Source: Methylomarinovum tepidoasis
GTDB lineage: Bacteria; Pseudomonadota; Gammaproteobacteria; Methylococcales; Methylothermaceae
Length of the DNA stretch: 64,000 bases
Assembly: GCF_030294985.1 (NCBI RefSeq)
Contig: NZ_AP024718.1
Coordinates: forward strand, 2,185,001 to 2,249,000
Reading direction: 5' to 3'
Shown: positions 58,954 through 64,000 of the stretch, in pieces
How the letters are laid out: the number at the start of each line of letters is the position of its first letter
Position numbering within the stretch: position 1 is the first letter of the stretch
The notes under the pieces: generated by a model
Databases searched by the model: none
Told to the model about the DNA's origin: nothing
What the model saw: the letters and a program-made list of their open reading frames with translations, nothing else
Made by a program: the position numbers and the translations under genes

Positions 58954-59879
58954 TAGCCCAAGCGGGTGGCGACGGTCTCCAAACCGGGGAGAACCCGTTC
59001 GATACGCTGCCGGTCTTCACTTTGGCGCCATTTGTCCGTGCCGATGCGGGAAAAGGCGTTGTAAGGTCGTTGAAGCACTTGCTGGCAGTGACGTTGCAAA
59101 CGGGCATCAAACGGCAAACCACAGGCTTCGAAAAGCGACTGGAAAGTGGCGGACGGATCTTCCAAAATGGATTCATAGGCGATTTCGTGCCACTGTGCTT
59201 TCGGCACCAAACGGCGGGCGTCCACAATCGCCTCGTTCATGGCGGCATACTGGAAGGCGCAAACTTCTTCGATGGAACTGTGGGTATAGTCCCGCCACCC
59301 GGGAGGCAGAAAGAAGCACCAGCGCCGATAACGTCCTCCGTCCACGGCCACTTCCACGGGGAGGGCTGCAGCCCAGTCACCAAATTCTTCCGCTTTACCC
59401 CAACCCCGAATCAGAGACTGGATGTTGTCACCGGGATTGCGCTTGACGAAAACAAAATGGGCCTGGGGAAACAAAGCGAGCAGATATGGGATCGATAGCC
59501 CGTTTTGATTGTTCTTGTCCACGATCCGGTCACAGCGGCCACAGCGGATGAAGAACAGGCGGGCCAGCGCCTGGCGATCGCGGTCATTGGCATATTGCGG
59601 TGGAATGACATGGCTGTCCCAGTTGCGTTCCGCTGGGGGATGCAGACGGGCCCAGAAATCGTGGGTTTCACGCTGGAGCGAAGCCAGCCGGCTCGACTCG
59701 GAAAAGGTCTTGTACACCAGGGTCGTTCCGGCCCGACTGCAGCCGACGATGAAAACCGGCCGTTCGATCAGGCGTGGCCGAAGATCGAAACGCCCGGCCC
59801 TAATGGATCGTCTGACGGATTCTAGGTAATGATGCAGAGTTTTATGCACTTTTTCCGCCAAATCCTGGACATCGAACAT
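58941..59879 (-). CDS. Sulfotransferase-family protein (minus strand)
   Basis: 312 residues. 5'-phosphosulfate loop PVFIVGCSRAGTTLVYKTFS and 3'-phosphate motif FVFVKRNPGDNIQSLIRGW. The start MFDVQDLAEKVHKTLHHYLE is preceded by GAGG eight bases upstream; an ATG seven codons earlier has no such site. It is a second, distinct sulfotransferase, opposed to the ligase gene and overlapping its end by 13 bases, and divergent from the amidotransferase gene. Confidence 0.88.
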   Translation of the reverse strand: MFDVQDLAEKVHKTLHHYLESVRRSIRAGRFDLRPRLIERPVFIVGCSRAGTTLVYKTFSESSRLASLQRETHDFWARLHPPAERNWDSHVIPPQYANDRDRQALARLFFIRCGRCDRIVDKNNQNGLSIPYLLALFPQAHFVFVKRNPGDNIQSLIRGWGKAEEFGDWAAALPVEVAVDGGRYRRWCFFLPPGWRDYTHSSIEEVCAFQYAAMNEAIVDARRLVPKAQWHEIAYESILEDPSATFQSLFEACGLPFDARLQRHCQQVLQRPYNAFSRIGTDKWRQSEDRQRIERVLPGLETVATRLGYQLG

Positions 59880-59917
59880 TTCTTTTTCCTCTTTCAACAT
59901 TTTGGAGCGTCACACTC

Positions 59918-61747
59918 ATGAGTCTGATCTGCGGCTGGCTGAACCCGTCCACCGATACCGCCTCCCGGGAAACCCTGGAAAGCATGATCCTGGCCCCCCG
60001 GGCCGGCAGCCAAAACAGTCCCGCCGTTCACCTGCGGAAGAATGCCGCCGTCGCCACCCGCACCATCACCACGCCAGCGCACCGGTTTCAGGACGCACAT
60101 CACCTGGCTGTGGTGGACGGCCATCTGCACTGGAAAGACCGGGAACTCGCCGAGCTCGGCACCCGTGAGGGCCATGCCGCTGCGCTGGTACGGGGATTCC
60201 GGCAACATGGGCACAAGGTCTTCGAACAGGTCTCGGGGGCTTTCGCCTGCGTGCTGCTCAAGCCAGCGGAAAACTATGCCCTGCTGGCTGTCGATCATGC
60301 CGGCCAACGCCCCCTGGCCTATACGCTGGTCAATGGCGGCCTGATCTTCGCCAGCCACCTGGACAGTCTGACCGCCTTCCCCGGTTTTCAGGCAAAAATC
60401 GATCCGCAAAGCCTGTTCGACTACCTGTATTTCCACATGGTCCCCAGTCCCCAGACCATCTATCGCGGCGTGCACAAACTGCAACCGGGGGAATGCGTCG
60501 AGTTCATTGCCGGTCAGATGCGGCGACATTTCCATTTCCACCCCCCTTATGGGGAACAGGGAGGGTATGCCGACCTGGCTCCCCGCCTCAAGCCGCTGCT
60601 GTCTCACGCACTGGCGTCCTGTCTCGACGATCGGCCCACGGGCACGTTTCTGAGCGGCGGACTGGACAGCAGCACTGTCTCCGGGCTGTACCGGGAACAG
60701 GCCGGCCGACCGATCGATGCCTTCGCCATCGGCTTCGATGCCGAAGGCTACGATGAAATGCCCTACGCCCGCGCCTGCGCCCGCCATTTCGACCTTAACC
60801 TGCACGAATACTACGTCACCCCGGACGATGTGTTCGACGCCATTCCCATGATAGCGGCCAGTTACGACGAACCGTTCGGCAACGCCTCGGCCATCCCAGT
60901 CTACTACTGCGCCCGTCAGGCCCGGCTGACCGGCATGGCCTGCCTGCTGGCGGGGGACGGCGGCGATGAAATCTTCGCCGGCAACGAACGCTATGCCAAG
61001 CAAAAACTGTTCGACGCCTACCGGTTGGTGCCGGCATATGCCAAACCCCTGCTTGAGCGAATCGCCTCGCTGCCAGGGCTGGAGAAACTGCAAAGCTACA
61101 TTAAGCAGGCCCGGATTCCCCTGCCCCAACGCCTGCAAACCTACAACTTCCTCCACCGCAGCCCGCTCCGGGACATCTTCGCGTCCGGCTTCCTGCAGCA
61201 GATCCGGACGGAACTGCCTCTGGAACTGCAGCAGCAAACCTGGAAGCGTTGCGGTGACGATGTCGCTCTATTGAAAAAAATGCTCTTTCTCGATGCCAAG
61301 TTCACCCTGGCGGACAACGATCTGCGCAAGGTCAACCGCACCGCCGAATTGGCGGGCATCGAGGTTCGTTATCCTCTGCTGCAACGCGAAGTGGTGGAAT
61401 TCGCCGCCCGCATTCCTTCCGATCTCCTGCTGAAAGGCCTGCAACTACGCTGGTTCTTCCGCCGGGCCCTGCGTGATTTTCTGGCACCGGAAACCCTTGC
61501 CAAGCATAAGCACGGCTTCGGCCTGCCGTTCGGAATCTGGCTTCAAACCGATCCCCGCCTCAACGAACTGGCCCGCGATCATCTGGAGCGGATCGCCCGG
61601 CGCGGCTTTCTGAATCCCGATTACATCCGCGCTGTGCAAAAAGCCCACCGGGAAGGCCACGCCGCTTATTACGGTGTCATGATCTGGCTGCTGATCATGC
61701 TCGAAGCCTGGCTAGACGCCAAAAGGCTGGAGATACCCGTATCCTGA
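59918..61747 (+). CDS. Asparagine-synthase-like amidotransferase without an N-terminal Cys
   Basis: 609 residues. N-terminal Ntn-glutaminase-like domain and a C-terminal PP-loop synthase domain with SGGLDSSTVSGLYREQ and LAGDGGDEIFAGNERYAKQ. Exosortase-A loci usually carry such an amidotransferase. Here the first residues are MSLICGWLNPSTD: the Cys is at position 5, not 2, so after Met removal the N-terminal nucleophile needed for glutamine hydrolysis is missing. The AMP-forming domain looks intact. GGAG lies ten bases upstream of the ATG. The product probably amidates a sugar or other acid. Confidence 0.87.
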   Translation: MSLICGWLNPSTDTASRETLESMILAPRAGSQNSPAVHLRKNAAVATRTITTPAHRFQDAHHLAVVDGHLHWKDRELAELGTREGHAAALVRGFRQHGHKVFEQVSGAFACVLLKPAENYALLAVDHAGQRPLAYTLVNGGLIFASHLDSLTAFPGFQAKIDPQSLFDYLYFHMVPSPQTIYRGVHKLQPGECVEFIAGQMRRHFHFHPPYGEQGGYADLAPRLKPLLSHALASCLDDRPTGTFLSGGLDSSTVSGLYREQAGRPIDAFAIGFDAEGYDEMPYARACARHFDLNLHEYYVTPDDVFDAIPMIAASYDEPFGNASAIPVYYCARQARLTGMACLLAGDGGDEIFAGNERYAKQKLFDAYRLVPAYAKPLLERIASLPGLEKLQSYIKQARIPLPQRLQTYNFLHRSPLRDIFASGFLQQIRTELPLELQQQTWKRCGDDVALLKKMLFLDAKFTLADNDLRKVNRTAELAGIEVRYPLLQREVVEFAARIPSDLLLKGLQLRWFFRRALRDFLAPETLAKHKHGFGLPFGIWLQTDPRLNELARDHLERIARRGFLNPDYIRAVQKAHREGHAAYYGVMIWLLIMLEAWLDAKRLEIPVS

Positions 61748-61785
61748 GAGGAAGTCAGCTGGGCTCACCGGATGAAGCGGTGGCC
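61748..61785. other. Short convergent gap with an imperfect hairpin
   Basis: 38 bp between the converging amidotransferase and GT4 genes. A short hairpin, CACCG GATGAAG CGGTG, is present at 61769-61785, but it has no T-run and few pairs. I see no other feature. Confidence 0.35.
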
Positions 61786-62865
61786 TCAGAATGCCTCCGT
61801 GTAACAGGTTATCCACTGCCCGATCACTGCCTTCCAGGTATGGTCCTTCTCAATTTTCTTCCGCCCGGCAGTGATCAGACGTCTGCGAAGATCATCGTCC
61901 TTCAATAAACGCCGTACCGCCGCCGCCATCGCTCGATGATCGTCTACGGGAACCAACAACGCTGTTTCCCCATGTTTCACCAGGTACGGTACACCACCGG
62001 CATCGGTGGTTACGATCGGCACACCTGCTGCCATTGCCTCCAGTAACGCATTCGGCGCATTATCCACCCGACTGGGATTCAATAGCACATGGGCACGCCG
62101 ATACAGAACAGCGATCTCTTCCGGTGTCAGCCGCCCCGTGAAGGTTACCCGCTCATCAACACCCAGTCTCTGGGCCAATTCCTCCAAAACCGGCCTTTCG
62201 GGCCCGCTGCCCGCGATCCAGAGTCTTGCTTTTGGATATTCCTGCAAAAGCGTCGAAAAAGCCTTGAGCGCAATCGGGATACCATAGATAGGCTCAAGAT
62301 TACGCGCGACCAGAAAATGGGGCCCCTCTCCATCGTCTAATGGTTCAGCATCACGAAAGCGGTCTGTATCAACGGCATTGGGAATAATCGCCACCTGAAC
62401 GCCGAAATGGGAGAAGACAGACTGCAGATAGCCGGACGGGACTACAATACGCTGACATCGTTTCAGCGTCGGCGCCACCCAGCGAAAAGAACGTCGAAAA
62501 AAATTCTCCGCCTCCCCTCCCCGGTAATTGAGCACGACCGTACAACCGCGCAGAGAAGCAATCCAGATGGCCGGTGCCGCGAAAAGATGCCAGGACCAAC
62601 CGGAATTTCCCATTACGTGGAATAAACGCCGACGCCCAGCAACCTGCCAAAGACTCCAGACATAAGGCACCAACCGAAAGAAAGCACGCAATACGGGTAT
62701 TCTCCCCACCCATCTGGGACGATAAGGCACATTGGTTGGCACTAACTCCACATCGATTCCCTTGGCCTGGAGCCGATCCGCCAATTGCTGAGTTTGGTTG
62801 GCCATCCCACCATAGGGTGGCGGCAATGGCCCAACCAACGCCATTTCTTTAATGGGCCGGGTCAT
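61786..62865 (-). CDS. GT4-family glycosyltransferase
   Basis: 359 residues, GT-B fold. MALVGPLPPPYGGMANQTQQ at the start, VIIPNAVDTDRF-like VAIIPNAVDTDRFRDAEPL, and AHVLLNPSRVDNAPNALLEA then MAAGVPIVTTDAGGVPYLVK as donor site. The start overlaps the end of the next upstream gene by 17 bases. Composition is AT-richer than its neighbour at 62849. Confidence 0.92.
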   Translation of the reverse strand: MTRPIKEMALVGPLPPPYGGMANQTQQLADRLQAKGIDVELVPTNVPYRPRWVGRIPVLRAFFRLVPYVWSLWQVAGRRRLFHVMGNSGWSWHLFAAPAIWIASLRGCTVVLNYRGGEAENFFRRSFRWVAPTLKRCQRIVVPSGYLQSVFSHFGVQVAIIPNAVDTDRFRDAEPLDDGEGPHFLVARNLEPIYGIPIALKAFSTLLQEYPKARLWIAGSGPERPVLEELAQRLGVDERVTFTGRLTPEEIAVLYRRAHVLLNPSRVDNAPNALLEAMAAGVPIVTTDAGGVPYLVKHGETALLVPVDDHRAMAAAVRRLLKDDDLRRRLITAGRKKIEKDHTWKAVIGQWITCYTEAF

Positions 62866-64000
62866 ACAAGCGTTCGTAGAGGGGACGGTAACGGGCCACG
62901 CTGCTCTCCCAGGTGCGCTGCTCGGTGACGAAACGCCGGGCGGCGGCCAGCACTTCCGGCCAGCGGTCCTGGTGTACCAGCACCCGGACGACCGTCTCCA
63001 CCAGGGATTCGGCCCGGCCGGCCCGGAACAGGAACCCGGTCTTTCCGTCCTGGATCAGCTCCCGGTGGCCGCCGACGTCCGAGGCCACCACCAGGCGGCC
63101 CCGCGCCATCGCCTCAAGCGGTTTGAGGGGCGTCACCAGCTCGGTCAGGCGCATCGGCAGGCGGGGATAGACGAAGATATCCACCAGGTTGTAATAGCGC
63201 GGCACCTGGTCGTGGGGCACGCGGCCGGTGAAGACGACCTTGCCGTTCAGGCCACACTGTTCCACCTGTGCCCGCAGCGCCGCCTCCTCCGGCCCGCCGC
63301 CGACCAGCAGCAGACGCACGCGTTCGTCGTACCGCAGCAGATCCGGCAACGCCTGGATCGCCAGGCTCAAACCCTCGTAGGCATAGAAGGAACCGATGAA
63401 GCCCAGCACGCACTTTCCCGTCAGCCCCAGGGAACGCTGCAGCTCGGGATCGGGCTCGGCGCCGAAGGTGAAACGGCCGGGATCGACGGCGTTGGGAATC
63501 ACCGTCACCTTGGCTTCGGGAATCCCGCGGGCGACGATGTCCGATTTCAGCCCCTCGCAGATGGTGGTCACCGCATCCGCATGGCGGAACACATAGGTTT
63601 CCAGCGCCCGGGTCAGGCGGTAACGAAGACTGCCTTCCGTGGTGGTGCCGTGGTCCACGGCAGCGTCCTCCCAGAAGGCACGGCATTCATAGACCAGCGG
63701 CAGACCGTGCCTGCGGGCGGCGCGGAGGGCGGCCAGGCCATTGAGCGCCGGGGAGTGGGCGTGGAGAATGTCCGGCCTCAGCTCGGGAATCAGCGCCTCT
63801 AGACGTCGCTCCAGCGCCCGGACCACAGCCAGCTGGTCGAGCACCGGCATCCTCGCAGTCCAGCCTGTCGGTGGCGGGGTGCGGTGAAACGTAAAGCCGT
63901 CGACCGTCTCGACCAGCCCCTTCGCTCCCTGATGTTTGGGCGACGTCAGGTGGCAGGTCTCCCATCCCAGGGCCCGCTGCTGTTCCAGAATCGCCCGGGT
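62849..64000 (-). CDS. Exosortase-A-associated GT4 glycosyltransferase, Daro_2409-like (5' end outside the window)
   Basis: 384 codons visible; the start lies beyond the right edge. The first residues in the window, TRAILEQQRALGWETCHLTS followed by PKHQGAKGLVETVDGFTFHR, match the N-terminal block of the exosortase A-associated glycosyltransferases named after Daro_2409. Donor-site region: VDIFVYPRLPMRLTELVTPL, then KPLEAMARGRLVVASDVGGH. With the O-glycosylation ligase and the amidotransferase this supports an exosortase-A-type locus; exosortase itself is not in the window. Confidence 0.9.
   Translation of the reverse strand, partial: TRAILEQQRALGWETCHLTSPKHQGAKGLVETVDGFTFHRTPPPTGWTARMPVLDQLAVVRALERRLEALIPELRPDILHAHSPALNGLAALRAARRHGLPLVYECRAFWEDAAVDHGTTTEGSLRYRLTRALETYVFRHADAVTTICEGLKSDIVARGIPEAKVTVIPNAVDPGRFTFGAEPDPELQRSLGLTGKCVLGFIGSFYAYEGLSLAIQALPDLLRYDERVRLLLVGGGPEEAALRAQVEQCGLNGKVVFTGRVPHDQVPRYYNLVDIFVYPRLPMRLTELVTPLKPLEAMARGRLVVASDVGGHRELIQDGKTGFLFRAGRAESLVETVVRVLVHQDRWPEVLAAARRFVTEQRTWESSVARYRPLYERLYDPAH

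Overview
This 64 kb window is GC-rich DNA from a gammaproteobacterium. The supporting signs are a hisBHAFIE-tatABC run, def-fmt-rsmB-DUF4390-ntrY-ntrX, lysM-dprA-smg-topA-tsaC, a pilMNOPQ operon divergent from a class A penicillin-binding protein, and an exosortase-A-type exopolysaccharide locus. Gene order and the exosortase-type locus recall methanotroph-like (Methylococcales) genomes, but nothing here proves a genus. Genes are very tightly packed, with many ATGA, GTGA and TTGA stop/start overlaps. I found no rRNA, tRNA or CRISPR array.

Layout. 1-14500 (minus strand): the hisB-tatC operon, ending in an orphan type II secretion pseudopilin (gspG) and a TauE/SafE permease cut by the window edge; then a def-to-typA operon that carries the NtrYX two-component pair. 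14601-20331 (plus): lysM, dprA, smg, topA, tsaC, with a long palindromic repeat between topA and tsaC. 20652-27925 (minus): pilMNOPQ plus an exported EVEPND-repeat protein. 28087-38162: mrcA, an unknown gene, gltA and rpmE (minus), then a TonB/ExbB/ExbD energy-transduction operon with trmB. 38170-45632: a dynamin-like GTPase, a tiny THX ribosomal-protein gene, proC-yggT, cbpA-cbpM, a chemoreceptor with a c-type haem motif, and a small heat-shock protein.

45633-47440 is a mobile-element scar zone. It holds a group II intron fragment and an IS481-type element that has split a MNT-type nucleotidyltransferase gene. The insertion can be reconstructed to the base: 6-bp target duplication TCTACC and ends TGT...ACA. 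A stub of a possible HEPN partner follows. A second short relic of a related IS end lies at 20387.

47441-64000 is a glycan locus: an unrecognised 607-residue protein, several glycosyltransferases, a polysaccharide deacetylase, two sulfotransferases, a membrane alkaline-phosphatase-superfamily enzyme with Thr at the nucleophile position, an exosortase-A-type O-glycosylation ligase, an asparagine-synthase-like amidotransferase without an N-terminal Cys, and a Daro_2409-type glycosyltransferase running off the right edge. Together these suggest synthesis and decoration, possibly sulfation, of an exopolysaccharide or glycan. The 53-58.6 kb part is visibly more AT-rich than its surroundings, which suggests transfer.
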